DNA of 64,000 nt from Phocoena phocoena (lineage: Eukaryota > Chordata > Mammalia > Artiodactyla > Phocoenidae). The stretch lies in assembly GCF_963924675.1 (NCBI RefSeq), contig NC_089226.1, positions 40,937,124 through 41,001,123 on the forward strand, given 5' to 3'. Position 1 is the stretch's first letter; each line of letters opens with the position of its first letter. The notes beneath the pieces are model-generated. The model was not told where the DNA came from, did not search any database, and was given only the letters and a program-made list of their open reading frames with translations. This document shows, in pieces, positions 21,761 through 33,872 of this stretch. Position numbers and translations under genes: made by a program.

Positions 21761-21949
21761 GTACGCGGGCCTCTCACCGCTGTGGCCCCTCCCGCCGCGG
21801 AGCACAGGCTCCGGACGCGCAGGCTCAGCAGCCATGGCTCACGGGCCCAGCCGCTCCGCGGCATGTGGGATCTTCCCAGACCGGGGCACGAACCCGTGTC
21901 CCCTGCATGGGCAGGCGGACTCTCAACCACTGCGCCACCAGGGAAGCCC
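21758..21949 (-). mobile_element. CHR-type tRNA-derived SINE (short form), antisense
   Basis: The complement carries the A box TGGCGCAGTGG and B box region GGTTCGTGCC, followed by the GGAGCCTGTGCTCCG body. A 28-T run at 21730-21757 is its poly(A) tail on the other strand. The target-site duplication TCCATTTCTGTTT flanks it at 21720-21732 and 21950-21962. Confidence 0.95.
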
Positions 21950-22118
21950 TCCATTTCTGTTTTGTTTGCTCATTTGTTTTGTTTAGATTCCACATATAAG
22001 TGAAATTATACAATATTTGTCCTTATCCGACTCATTTCACTTAGCATAATACCTCTAGGTGCATCCATGCTGTCACAAATGGCAAAATTTTATTCTTTTT
22101 TATAGCTGAGTAATATTC

Positions 22119-22126
<8 letters not shown>

Positions 22127-22163
<37 letters not shown>
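22127..22163. repeat. (GT)n microsatellite
   Basis: A simple GT run within the L1-E 3' UTR. Confidence 0.97.
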
Positions 22164-22164
<1 letters not shown>

Positions 22165-22347
22165 GCGTATTATATCTTCTTTGTCCACTCATCTATCCAT
22201 GAGCATTTAGGTTGCTTCCATATCTTGGCTTTTGTAAATAATGCTGCACTGAATATAAGGGTGCATATATCTTTTCAAATTAGTGTTTTGTTTTCTTAAG
22301 GTAAATACCCAGAAGTAGAATTGCTGGATCATATGGTAGTTCTGTTT

Positions 22348-22835
22348 TTAATGTTTTGCAGAACCTCCACAGTGTTTTCCATAGTGGCTGCACCAATCCA
22401 CCTTCTCACCAGCAGTGCACAAGGGTTCCCTTTCTCCACATACTTGCCAACACTTGTTATTTATTGTGTACTTGATAAATGCCATCTTAACAGGTATGAG
22501 GTGGTATCTCACTGTGGTTTTGATTTGCATTTCCCTGATGATTCGTGATGTTGAGCATCTTTTCATGTACCTGTTGGCCATCTGTATGTCTTCTTTGGAA
22601 AAATGTCTATTCAGAACATCCACCCATTTTTTAAGTGGATTGCTGGTTTTTTTAAAGAAAAATATTGAGTTGTATGAGTTATTCATATATTTTGGATATT
22701 AACCTCTTATCAGACATATTTTCAAATATTTTTTCCCATTTGGTAGGCTGCCTTTGCATTTAGTTGATATTTTTCTTCTTGTTGTAAAAGCTTTTTTAGT
22801 TTGATATAGTCCTATTTGTTTATTTTTCCTTTTTT
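22348..22835 (-). pseudogene. L1-E ORF2 C-terminal remnant
   Basis: The minus-strand frame at 22348-22686 reads as the ORF2p C-terminal region, with [17 protein letters not shown] and a degenerate CWQVCGE Cys cluster. It lacks everything upstream of the last ~350 residues, including the endonuclease and FADD motif, so it is non-functional. Confidence 0.85.
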
Positions 22836-23470
22836 TTCGGTTGCCTGGCTCCAATGCCAGCCAAGGGCACCTGCCAGGCCTGGTGAAGTGTGTGTGTGTG
22901 TGGGGCACTTTGGAAGGGCGCCATACTGTTGGGTTCATGGGTGAACCCAGGGTTAATTGGTTGCATGGGGAGAGTCAGTAATGGCACCTGCCAGCACTGG
23001 GCCAGCTAGGTAGAGGGTGAGCTAGAAAGAAAAAAACCTAACCAACCAAACAACAAAACTGGCATCCACCAGCTCCTTTATAAGAAAAAGTTCCATCAGA
23101 TCCCTGCCCCTCAGGCACATACCCTAAAATTAGTCAATGAATCTCCAGGTGCCTTTCATACTGCTGCTTCTGTGTTGGGCCTTGGAGTTTTTATGTGTGC
23201 CCCTTAAGTGTGGATTCTCAGTTTCCTACAGCCCTCTGGCCCACTTGGATATAAGTCCCACTTGTTTTCAAAGTCGGATGTCATGGGGGCTCATCTTCCC
23301 TGTGTGGGTGCCCTGGGCTGGGGAGCCCAGTGTGGGATTCAGAGCCCTTGCCCCTCAGGGGGAACCTCTGAGGCTGTGATTTCCCTTCTGCCTATGGGAT
23401 GTGGATCCCAGCCAGACCATGTCTCCACCCCTCCTATTCATCTCAATGTGGCTTTTACCCTTTACCTTTT

Positions 23471-23593
23471 TACTTATTTATTTTTTGGCCACCATGTGGC
23501 ATGAGGTATCTTAGTTCCCCTACTGGGGATGGAACCTGTGCCCCCTGCAGTGGAAGCGTGGAGTCTTAACCACTGGACCGCCAGGGAAGTCCC
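23471..23593 (-). mobile_element. tRNA-derived cetartiodactyl SINE, antisense, older short copy
   Basis: The complement reads CTTCCCTGGCGGTCCAGTGG followed by a GGTTCCATCCCC B-box region and ends in a GGCCAAAAAATAAAT tail. The target-site duplication TACCCTTTACCTTT / TACCCTTTATCTTT (one mismatch) lies at about 23456-23470 and 23594-23607. Confidence 0.9.
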
Positions 23594-23969
23594 TACCCTT
23601 TATCTTTAGTTGTAGCCCTCTTTTTTGCTAGTCTTCAGGCTGTTCTCAGAGACACTTTCCCCATATGTAGTTGTAAATTTGGTGTGTCCATGGGAGGAGG
23701 TGAGCTCAGGATCTTCCTACTCTGCCATCTTGAACCACCTCCACACCTTTACCCTGGCATTTTTCAGGCACACTTTCCTATTCCTTGGAATTTGATTGTG
23801 TCTGTCTCATCTTTATTTTAATCACATGGCTAATGTGCAAGGGCACATGTTTATAGCTTGACTTTTCTGGCCCACAAAGTCTCAGAGGAGGCTGCATCTC
23901 AGGTCCTGGAGAGGAAGACCCAGCAGGGCATGGTAAATGAGATATGGGGCAATGTGGGTAATGACACAG

Positions 23970-24130
23970 TGTTAGACAAAGCATCGGAAAAACTAGGCTC
24001 CCAAATTCTGCCAAAGCAGTGGAGCGACTTCGGGTAAACCACTTAACCTTTGAATCTCATTTCTCTCATCTGTGAAATGTGATGATTGGGTTTAATCATC
24101 TCTAAGATCCTTCCCTGCACCCAAATCCCT
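23970..24130 (+). mobile_element. MIR fragment, sense
   Basis: It contains AAACCACTTAACCTTTGAAT and TTTCTCTCATCTGTGAAATG, the MIR core and following block. Confidence 0.65.
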
Positions 24131-24685
24131 TAATATTGATGTGGCATGTCTTAATCTTTTAGGATTCCTATGGATGAGTGTTAAACATAGAAAGTATGTA
24201 GGAAGGGTAGCCTATATTCCCTTAGGGTAGAGGTTTTTTTAACCAAAAAGCATGACCAGTGTTAAAGCAGTGCCAAGACAAGTAGAGTTCACGTAGGAAT
24301 CCATTTGAGTAGTTTAAGGTTGCTATGATTATGTCTAGTGAGAAAAAGGTATTAAGAAGCTGAGTATAAAATATCTTTATAGGAACTATCTATGTAAAGA
24401 ACAAAGCTTCAAGAAAAATGAAAAGTAAACTCCCTAAAGGCATAAAGTGACTCACATATGTTTTTAGTTCTTTGTTTTTGAACAATGTATAAAAAGGAAT
24501 AGTATACTTTTTTGGTAAGGATACTTAACTTGGTTGGGTAGGATATGGGGGGTGGGGGCAATTCAGATCACAGCCTTAGCCCTATCTAACAAATTTGGGC
24601 AAATTAATTATTTTTCTTTATTTTTGGTTCATCATCCGTTAAACTTTGAAGGTTTACTGTTTACTTTTTAGTACTGTATAAAGGA
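24131..24685. other. Unassigned intergenic DNA
   Basis: AT-rich. No gene or repeat recognised. Confidence 0.4.
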
Positions 24686-24689
24686 AGGT

Positions 24690-24840
24690 AATTCAGCAGA
24701 GTGTTAGTGGACAAAGACTGTAGAGTCAGACAGAACTGGAGTTGAATCCCAGCCCCATGACTTACGTCTCATGTGTCCTTGGGAAAATGAAGTAATCTCT
24801 CTGAGCTCAGTTTTCTCATCTGCGAGGGGAGAACAGAAAT
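24690..24840 (+). mobile_element. MIR fragment, sense
   Basis: AGAGTCAGACAGAACTGGAG, TTGAATCCCAGCCCCATGAC and TCAGTTTTCTCATCTGCGAG follow MIR order. Confidence 0.8.
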
Positions 24841-25177
24841 CTTCTGTGACAGAAATCTTCCATTTTTGCCTGCCAGGCATTTTTCTACCTTCCTGTAGGG
24901 ACACTCACTCCACGTGCTTAGCTCAGTAGGGGTTGAGCTCTGTTCTATTCACATTGTTGGATATGACCTGGGCCTGGTCAACCACATTGCCCACCTCCCT
25001 AATCAATCTCAGCTTCAGGGAGAGGCAGAATGCCCAAGGGAGCCAATCAGACAATTCCCTGGGATTTTACTCCCAGAACTGTAGAGAAGATGCTTCCCTT
25101 TTGTTTGGGTTACTAAGGGGGTAGAATATAAGTTTGAGTCTATTGACGCCCACCATGATTGCTATAGGAAGAGAGAT

Positions 25178-25405
25178 TTTGGCAAGATAGAGATGGGGAT
25201 AAGGAAAGGGATATAGATGGAGCTCAAGACAGAGGAGAGGATAAAGATAGAGCTGAGGAGAGGAGTAGAGTTAGGGATAGGAATAGGAATACAGTTAGGG
25301 ATAGGCATAGAGATAGAGTTGGAAGTAGGAATAGGGATGAGGGTGGAGCTAGAGGTAGGGACGGGGATGAGGGTGGGGCTAGAGGTAGGGATACGGATAG
25401 TACCT
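25178..25405 (+). repeat. Purine-rich (GGATAG/GGTAGG) minisatellite
   Basis: Degenerate short units such as GGGATAGG and GGAATAGG are followed by a 30-bp unit (GATGAGGGTGGAGCTAGAGG and continuation) repeated about twice at 25333-25395. It gives a 63-codon Gly/Ile/Glu/Val-rich open frame (25217-25408) that I treat as an artefact. Confidence 0.8.
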
Positions 25406-25534
25406 TAATAGCACTGTTTGAGCCCTGGATCCAGCTGAACCACTACCCCCAGATCCTTTGGCTAATTGAGCCAGTAAATGCGTTTTGCTTAAACTAGTTT
25501 GACTTGTGTTCCTATCATTTAGAACTAAAAGAGT

Positions 25535-25660
25535 CTGAACATAATACTTATCTCATGGAGTTATGGCAAAAATTAAATAGAACAAAGCATGGAAAGCACA
25601 TACCACAGGGCTTGGTAGGGACAAGTTGCCACAGTAAGATGCTAAACAGACGGTGGCCAT
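25535..25660 (+). mobile_element. MIR 3' half, sense (tentative)
   Basis: It has TACTTATCTCATGGAGTTAT, AAATTAAATAGAACAAAGCA and CACAGGGCTTGGTAGG, resembling the MIR 3' part. Confidence 0.5.
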
Positions 25661-26054
25661 TATGATAAGTAATTAAAGCTAACATGTACTTATTTATACT
25701 TTTATGCCATTTTTTACCCTAAGAAGGTTCAAGACAAAGAAGGTAAAATATAAAAATTTAAAACAGTATAGTATAAAATGTTGATATGTTTTTTTAAAAA
25801 AATAAAAGAGGGGCTGCCTAAAATCATAATAAGGCCACAGACACCCCAAAACACACCACCAGACATGGTCCTACCCACCAGAAAGACAAGATCCAGCATC
25901 ATCCAACAGAACACAGGCACTAGTTCCCTGCACCAGGAAGCCTACACAGCCCACTGAAACAACCTTAGCCCCTAGGGACAGACACCAAAAACAGCGGAAA
26001 CTATGAACCTGCAGCCTGCAAAAAGGAGACCCCAAACACAGTAAGTTAAGCAAA

Positions 26055-26946
26055 ATGAGAAGAAAGAGAAACACACAGCAGATGAAGGAGCAAGGCAAAA
26101 ACCTATCAGACCTAACAAATGAAGAGGAAATAGGCAGTCTACCTGAAAACGAATTCAGAATAATGATAGTAAAGATGATCCAAAATCTTGGAAATAGAAT
26201 GGAGAAAATACAACAAAAGTTTAACCAGGACCTAGAAGAATGAAAGAGCAAAAAACCAATGATAAACAACACAATAAATGAAATTTAAAATACTCTAGAA
26301 GGGATTAATAGCAGAATAACTGAGGCAGAAGAACGGATAAATGACCTGGAAGATAAAATAGTGGAAATTACTACTGCAGAATAGAGCAGAAAAAAGAATA
26401 AAAAGAATTGAGGACAGTCTCAGAGACCTCTGGGACAACAGTAAATGCACCAACATTTGAATTATAGGGGTCCCAGAAGAAGAAGAGAAAAAGAAAGGGA
26501 CAGAGAAAATATTTGAAGAGACTGTAGTTGAAAACTTCCCTAATATGGGAAAGGAAATAGTTCATCAAGTCCAGGAAGCACAGAGAGTCCCATACAGGAT
26601 AAATCCAAGGAGAAACATGCCAAGACACATGTTAGTCAAAGTATCAAAAATTAAATACAAGGAACAAATATTAAAAGCAGCAAGGGAAAAACAACAAGTA
26701 ACACATAAGGGAATCCTGAAAAGGTTAACAGCTGATCTTTCAGCAGAAATTCTGCAATCCAGAAGGGAGTGGCAAGATATATCTAAAGTGCTGAAAGAGA
26801 AAAACCTAAAACGAAGATTACTCTACCCAGCAAAGATCTCATTCAGATTTGATGGAGAAATTAAAACCTTTACAGACAAGCAAAAGCTAAGAGAATTCAG
26901 CACCACCAAAGCAGCTTTACAACAAATGCTAAAGGAACTTCTCTAG
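26055..26946 (+). pseudogene. L1-B ORF1, broken
   Basis: The start (MRRKRNTQQMKEQ) is kept. A TGA stop follows after 62 codons (about 26241), and at least one further stop/frameshift lies in the coiled coil. The RRM end and C-terminal domain remain open at 26545-26946, with LLYPAKISFRFDG. No full ORF1p can be made. Confidence 0.9.
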
Positions 26947-27004
26947 GCAGGAAACACAACAGAAGGAAAAGACCTACAATAATAAACCCAAAACAATTAA
27001 GAAA

Positions 27005-30000
27005 ATGGTAACAGGAACATACACACTGATAATTACCTTAAATGTAAATGGATTAAATGCTCCAACCAAATGACATAGACTGGCTGAATGAATACAAAAA
27101 CAAGACCGGTACATATGCTGTCTACAAGAGACCCACTTCAGACCTAGGGACACATACAGACTGAAAGTGAGGGGATGGAAAAAGATATTCCATGCAAATG
27201 GAAATCAAAAGAAAGCTGGAGTAGCAATTCTCATATCAGACAAAATAGACTTTAAAACAAAGACTACTATAAGAGACAAAGAAGGACACTACATAATGAT
27301 CAAGGGGTCAATCCAACAAGAAGATATAACAATTGTAAATATTTATGCACCCAACATAGGAGCACCTCAATACATAAGGCAAATACTAACAGCCATAAAA
27401 GGGGAAATCGACAGTAACACAATCATAGTAGGGGACTTTAACACCCCACTTTCACCAATGGACAGATCATCCAAAATGAAAATAAATAAGGAAACACAAG
27501 CTTTAAGTGACACATTAAACAAGATGGACTAAATTGATATTTATACGACATTCCATCCAAAAACAACAGAATACACATTCTTCTCAAGTGCTCATGGAAC
27601 ATTCTCCACGATAGATCATATCTTGGGTCACAAATCAAGCCTTGGTAAATTTAAGAAAATTGAAATCATATCAAGTATCTTTTCTGACCACAATGCTATG
27701 AGACTAGATATCAATTACAGGACAAAATCTGTAAGAAATACAAACACATGGAAGCTAAACAACACACTACTTAATAACCAAGAGATCACTGGAGAAATCA
27801 AAGAGGAAATAAAAAAAACCTAGAAACAAATGACAATGGAGACACAATGACCCAAAACCTATGGGATGCAGCAAAAGCAGTTCTAAGACGGAAGTTTATA
27901 GCTATACAAGCCTACCTTAAGAAACAAGAAACATCTCAAAAAAACAACCTAACCTTACACCTAAAGCAATTAGAGAAAGAAGAACAAAAAACCCCCAATG
28001 TTAGCGGGAGGAAAGAAATCATAAAAATCTGCACAGAAATAAATGAAAAAGAAATGAAGGAAATGATAGCAAAGATCAATAAAACTAAAAGCTGGTTCTT
28101 TGAGAAGATAAACAAAATTGATAAACGATTAGCCAGACTCATCAAGAAAAAAAGGGAGAAGACTCAAATCAATAGAATTAGAAATGAAAAAGGAGAAGTA
28201 ACAACTGACACTGCAGAAATACAAAGGATCATGAGAGATTACTACAAGCAACTATATGCCAATAAAAGGGACAACCTGGAAGAAATGGACAAATTCTTAG
28301 AAATGCACAACCTTCCGAGACTGAACCAGGAAGAAATAGAAAATATGAACAGACCAGTCACAAGCACTGAAATTGAAACTGTGATTAAAAATCTTCCAAG
28401 AAACAAAAGCCAAGGACCAGATGGCTTCACAGGCGAATTCTATCAAACATTTAGAGAAGAGCTAACACCTATCCTTCTCAAACTCTTCCAAAATAAAGCA
28501 GAGGGAGGAACACTCCCAAACTCATTCTACGAGGCTACCATCACTCTGATACCAAAACCAGACAAAGATGTCACAAAGAAAGAAAACTACAGACCAATAT
28601 CACTGATGAACATAGATGCAAAAATCCTCAACAAAATACTAGCAAACAGAATCCAAAAGCACATTAAAAGGATCATACACTATGATCAAGTGGGGTTTAT
28701 CCCAGGAATGCAAGGATAAGAATCAATATAAGCAAATCAATCAACGTGATACACCATATTAACAAATTGAAGGAGAAAAACCATATGGTCATCTCAATAG
28801 ATGCAGAGAAAGCTTCTGACAAAATTCAACAATTTATGATAAAAACCCTCCAGAAAGTAGGCACAGAGGGATCTTTCCCCAATATAATAAAGGCCATATA
28901 TGACAAACCCACAGCCAACATCATCCTCAATGGTGAAAAACGGAAACCATTTCCACTAAGATCAGGAACAAGACAAGGTTGCCCACTCTCACCACTATTA
29001 TTCAACATAGTTTTGGAATTTTTAGCCACAGCAATCAGAGAAGAAAAAGAAATAAAAGGAATCCATATCGGAAAAGAAGAAGTAAAGCTGTCACTGTTTG
29101 CAGATGACATGATACTATACATAGAGAATCCTAACGTTGCTACCAGAAAACTACTAGAGCTAATCAATGAATTTGGTAAAGCAGCAGCATACAAAATTAA
29201 TGCACAGAAATCTCTGGCATTCCTATACAGTAATGATGAAAACCATGAAAGAGAAATTAAGAAAACACTCCCATTTACCAATGCAACAAAAAGAATAAAA
29301 TATCTAGGAATAAACCTACCTAAGGAGACAAAAGACCTGTATGCAGAAAATTGTATGACACTGATGAAAGAAATTAAAGATGATACAAATAGATGGAGAG
29401 ATATACCATGTGCTTGGATTGGAAGAATCAACATTGTGAAAATGACTTTACTACCCAAAGCAACCTATGAATTCAATGCAATCTCTATCAAACTACCACT
29501 GGCATTTTTCACAGAACTAGAACAAAACATTTCACAATTTGCATGGAAACACAAAAGACCCCGAATAGCCAAAGCAATCTTGAGAAAGAAAAATGGAGCT
29601 GGAGAAATCAGGCTCCCTGACTTCAGACTATACTACATAGCTACAGTAATCAAGACAGTACGATACTGGCACCAAACAGAAATATAGATCAATGGAACAG
29701 GATAGAAAGCCCAGAGATAAACCCACGCATATATGGTCACCTTATCTTTGATGAAGGAGGGAAGAATATACAGTGGAGAAAGACAGTCTCTTCAATAAGT
29801 GGTGCTGGGAAAACTGGACAGCTACATGTAAAAGAATGAAATTAGAACACTCCCTAACACCATACACAAAAATAAACTCAAAGTGGATTAAAGACTTAAA
29901 TGTAAGGCCACACACCATCAAAGTCTTAGAGGAAAACATAGGAAGAACACTCTATGACATAAATCACAGCAAGATCCTTTTTGACCCACCTCCTAGAGAA

Positions 30001-30815
30001 ATGGAAATAAAAACAAAAATAAACAAATGGGACCTAATGAAACTTCAAAGCTTTTGCATAGCAAAGGAAACCATAAACAAGATGAAAAGAGAACCCTCAG
30101 AATGGGAGAAAATATTTGCAAATGAAGCAACTGAGAAAGGACTAATCTCCAAAACATACAGGCATCTCATGCAGCTCAATATCAAGAAAACAAACAACCC
30201 AATCCAAAAATGGGCAGAAGACCTAAATAGACATTTCTCCAAAGAAGATATACAGAATGCCAACAAACACATGAAAGAATGCTCAACATCATTAATCATT
30301 AGAGAAATGAAAATGAAAACTATAATGAGATATCACCTCACACGAGTCAGAATGGCCATCATCAAAAAATCTACAAACAATAAATGCTGGAGAGGGTGTG
30401 GAGAAAAGGGAACCCTCTTGCACTGTCGGTGGGAATGTAAATTGATACAGCCACTATGGAGAACAGTATGGAGGTTTCTTAGAAAACTAAAAATAGAATT
30501 ACCATATGACCCAGCAATCCCACTACTGGGCATATATCCAGAAAAGACAAAAACTCTAATTCAAAAAGATACGTGCACCCCATTGTTCATAGCAGCACTA
30601 TGTACAATAGCCAAGAACTGGAAGCAACCTAAATGTCCATTGAGAGATGAATAGATAAAGAAGATATGGCATATATATACAGTGGAATATTACTCAGCCA
30701 TAAAAAGGAACGAAACTGAGTTATTTGTAGTGAGGTGGATGGACCTAGAGACTGTCATACAGAGTGAAAAGAGAAAAACAAATACCATATGCTAACACAT
30801 ATATATGGAATCTAA
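27005..30815 (+). pseudogene. L1-B ORF2, broken
   Basis: The ATG at 27005 is kept, but an in-frame TGA appears within about 25 codons (near 27072), TAA ends the endonuclease frame near 27531, and indels occur near 27823 and 28719. Open pieces are 27167-27532 and 27623-27823 (endonuclease), 27847-28719 (before the RT core), 28746-29687 (RT, with RQGCPLSP and FADDM) and 29773-30654 (C-terminus with the Cys/His cluster). The RT motif keeps Cys where L1-A has Phe. Confidence 0.92.
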
Positions 30816-31200
30816 AAAAAAAAAAAATAGAAAATGGTCAGAAGAACCTAGGGGCAAGATGGGAATAAAGATGCAGACCTAGTAGAGAATGGATTTGAGG
30901 ATATGGGGAGGGGGAAGGGTAAGCTGTGACAAAGTGACAGAGTGAGAGAGCATGGACATATATACACTCCCAAACGTAAAATAGATAGCTAGTGGGAAGC
31001 AGCCGCATAGCACAGGGAGATCAGCTCGGTGCTCTGTGACCACCTAGAGGGGTGGGATAGGGAGGGTGGGAGGGAGGGAGATGCAAGAGGGAAGAGATAT
31101 GGGGACATATGTATATGTATAACTGATTCACTTTATTATAAAGCAGAAACTGACACACCATTGTAAAGCAGTTATATTCTAATAAAGATGTTAAAAAATA
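30816..31200 (+). other. L1-B 3' UTR
   Basis: It holds the same G-rich block (near 31051-31080) and AATAAAGATG end as L1-A, without a doubled tail. Confidence 0.85.
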
Positions 31201-33005
31201 AAAACAATAAAAATTGACTTATCAAAAAAACAAAACACAAACAAACAAAAAAGAACAAGTTGACTTGTTCAGGCAACAATGATCACAAGGACAAGCCCAC
31301 ACTCACGCATGCAGTAGTGCATTTGTTTTGCTCCATAAAGATCTGAACACTTATACATGTGTGTGCATATATGCACATGCACATACACGTACACGCACAC
31401 ACTATACAACAGATCAAAAATGTTGCACTACAATTCCAAGTAGGTTGGTCACAGAGACTAACAATAAACATGAAGCAGCCCTGTCAATTCCAAAATCCAG
31501 AGGATTCAGCTTTCTTTTTAATAATGGTAAAACCAGAAACAGCCTTTTAAATATTTTTAAACATAAACTCCTAGGCTGTATTCCTTACAAAAGTTTTCAA
31601 GTTCAGGGGAATTCTGAATATTTTATGATGTCAAAGGATTTTGGGGGATTTGGGAATTTTTAAGAGCTAAAATTTAAATATTTTAGGTAATAGTCAAACT
31701 AAGTATAGTCATTAAATCACTGTTTTAGACACTGTGTGTATCTGTAAATCAGAGACTCGTTTTCCAATTCCCAGGACAATAAGTCCTGAAAATAAATAGT
31801 CCAGTGGGTTTTAGCAACAGCAAAGAACAACTTACGAAATCCATGACACTGTTAGATTTCCATCTGTTCCAGGAGCTGTTGACGATACATGTGCGGTTAC
31901 CCAGGCACTATTTCAAAATGATGTGAACTGTAGGTACCTTTAATCATTTGCAGAGTCACTATGTGAGGAAGCCACATGCCAGGTGCAGGACAGCAGATGC
32001 AGTCCCCAATTTACCAGGTTCATGTCACAATTCATTCCCATTATGGCAGTCTGGTATTCAAAATCTGCTTGAAACTAGGCATATGCTGGATGGCTACATG
32101 TTTCTCAGGCTCATATATTATACCTAGCAGGTTTCTGGATAAATTAATTTATTCCTGATCTGCAAGAATCATTTGGAATTGTCTCTGGACATCCATGTCA
32201 AAATCTTAACGTGCTAGAGACTAAACCAGGGTGAAACTCCCAGGCTTCCCAGGACCATGACAGAGCCTTCGACATTTGATGCTAATATATTGTAAAGTAT
32301 GTGCTAATGAATTACAAATGGTGTCACACAGTCTTTGCACGTTGTCATATTAATTCAAGATTTCAGAATTTCAAAATGCATTTTCAATAGGTTCAAGTGT
32401 ATAAATATCAAGGAGGCATTGACCTTTATCAAAATGATTTTTTCCTGTGTTAAAAAGATCAAAATTTAACATAACAGGGCACACGATTTGACTTTGCTGT
32501 AAAGTGGTTGATGAGGAGAACTGTATCTGCCCCCAAATTATTCACATGAGGACTGTGAAACCTTTCATTTGCACTTTTTTTGGGAATGGCAGGAGTGTGG
32601 ATGGGAGCTGGGGGAGAAAGAGGAATATTGCAACTAGTGAGAAAAGAGTAAACTGAAGGATGTCAGTTCTTTAATTAACATGCTGCTTGTCATCTTTAGC
32701 ACAGAGAATAACAAAACCCTGCAGGCACTAAATAAAATGAGCCTTTGAGAGGTTTCTCATCCTAGGCAATCTACAGTTTGTGTCAGTTTGGAGTCACTGA
32801 TGCAAACATTTTGTTCAAATACTTTATTGTTTGCTAGCTGCATGACATCCACAAGAATGTTTTCAAGGTCAAATGAATATTTTGATGAGTCAGAGTGTGG
32901 GATTCTGTGAAGTGGGCTCCTTGAGGCAGATCAGGGACCTTGAATGAAGCAAATTGGAGCTTCACCTCAAGTCCCCAAACCACTGGTATGCTTACACAGC
33001 TATCA
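31201..33005. other. Unassigned intergenic DNA
   Basis: A TG/CA-rich alternating stretch lies at 31355-31405. The remainder to 33005 has only short open frames and no repeat I can name, one of the longest repeat-poor stretches of the window. Confidence 0.45.
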
Positions 33006-33017
33006 ATTTCCCAACCC

Positions 33018-33348
33018 CCCCCTTTTTTTTTTTACTTTAGGTACTTTTTTATTGAAGTATAGTTGATTTAAAATATTATATTAGTTTCAGGTGTACAGCA
33101 CAGTGATTCAGTATTTTTACAGATTATAATCCATTATAGCTTATTACAAGATAATGGCTATAATTCCCTGTGCTATACAATATATCCTTGTTGCTTATCT
33201 AGTTTATACATTGTAGTTTGTATCTCTTAATCCCATGCCCCTAATGTGTCCCTCCCCCCTTCCCTCTCCCCTTTGGTAACCATTAGTTTGTTTTCTATAT
33301 CTGTGTGTCTGTTTCTGTTTTGACATATTCATTCGTTTGTATTATTAT
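33018..33348 (-). mobile_element. L1 3' UTR fragment, antisense (older)
   Basis: It begins with a T-run, then TTGAAGTATAGTTGATTTAA, CAGGTGTACAGCACAGTGAT and CCCTGTGCTATACAAT, and continues to CATTAGTTTGTTTTCTATAT. This is the antisense 3' UTR of an older L1 type. Confidence 0.85.
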
Positions 33349-33583
33349 TATTTTTTAACATCTTTATTGGAGTATAATTCCTTTACAATGGTGTGTCAGT
33401 TTCTGCTTTATAACGAAGTGAATCAGTTATACATATACATATGTCCCCATACCTCTTCCCTCTTGCGTCTCCCTCCCTCCCATCCTCCCTATCCCACCCC
33501 TCTAGGTGGTCACAAAGCACCGAGCTGATCTCCCTGAGCTATGCGGCTGCTTCCCACTAGCTATCTATTTTATGTTTGGTAAT
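33349..33583 (-). mobile_element. 5'-truncated tail of a young L1, antisense
   Basis: It is the reverse complement of the L1-A type 3' UTR: AACATCTTTATTGG, TGTGTCAGTTTCTGCTTTAT, the C-rich complement of the G-tracts, and AGCTATCTATTTTA. It sits at the 5' side of the older L1 fragment's remaining sequence. Confidence 0.9.
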
Positions 33584-33724
33584 AACACCCACTTTGTCTC
33601 CAACAGGATTTACGACTGGAATCAATCAGTTCCAGCCTCAGGGGAGCCCAGACCAGAAGAAAATAAAACAGTAAAAATACTGCTTTTTGTCTTACCTTGT
33701 CAGAATCTTCAATTTCAGGGGCAA

Positions 33725-33872
33725 ATGTTTTGGGCACCTTTATGACCACCGCATCATTCCCCATACCATTAGAGCAGCAATCACATTGAACTTGTTCATT
33801 GCCATGTCCCCATTTTCTGGCCCAGTGCTCGGCACATAGCAAGTACTCAATAAATATTTGTTGAACAAAAAA
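33725..33872 (+). mobile_element. L2 3' end, sense
   Basis: It ends GGCACATAGCAAGTACTCAA followed by TAAATATTTGTTGAA, the characteristic L2 terminus. Confidence 0.8.

Larger units (their letters stand above)
21421..23742 (-). mobile_element. L1-E: antisense L1, internally deleted, with two SINE insertions
   Basis: Read on the minus strand, the element starts at about 23742 with a 5' UTR (TTCAAGATGGCAGAGTAGG, then CTGAGCTCACCTCCTCCCAT) and runs to about 22850. It then jumps directly to the last part of ORF2 (about 22835-22348), followed by the 3' UTR down to about 21421. ORF1 and most of ORF2 are absent. SINEs at 21758-21949 and about 23471-23593 and a (GT)n run interrupt it. Two independent L1 fragments meeting by chance is the alternative. 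Confidence 0.7.
25807..31200 (+). mobile_element. L1-B: 5'-truncated LINE-1, mutated
   Basis: It starts inside the 5' UTR at GGGGCTGCCTAAAATC (equivalent to about 13050 in L1-A) and runs through ORF1 and ORF2 remnants to a 3' UTR with AATAAAGATG and an A-rich end. Target-site duplication cannot be resolved because both flanks are A-rich. It is closely related to L1-A and L1-D but carries several stops and frameshifts. Confidence 0.95.

Noticed and set aside
21758..21949. Possible functional tRNA gene
   Set aside because: The A and B boxes belong to a tRNA-derived SINE; no cloverleaf or CCA-type end is preserved.
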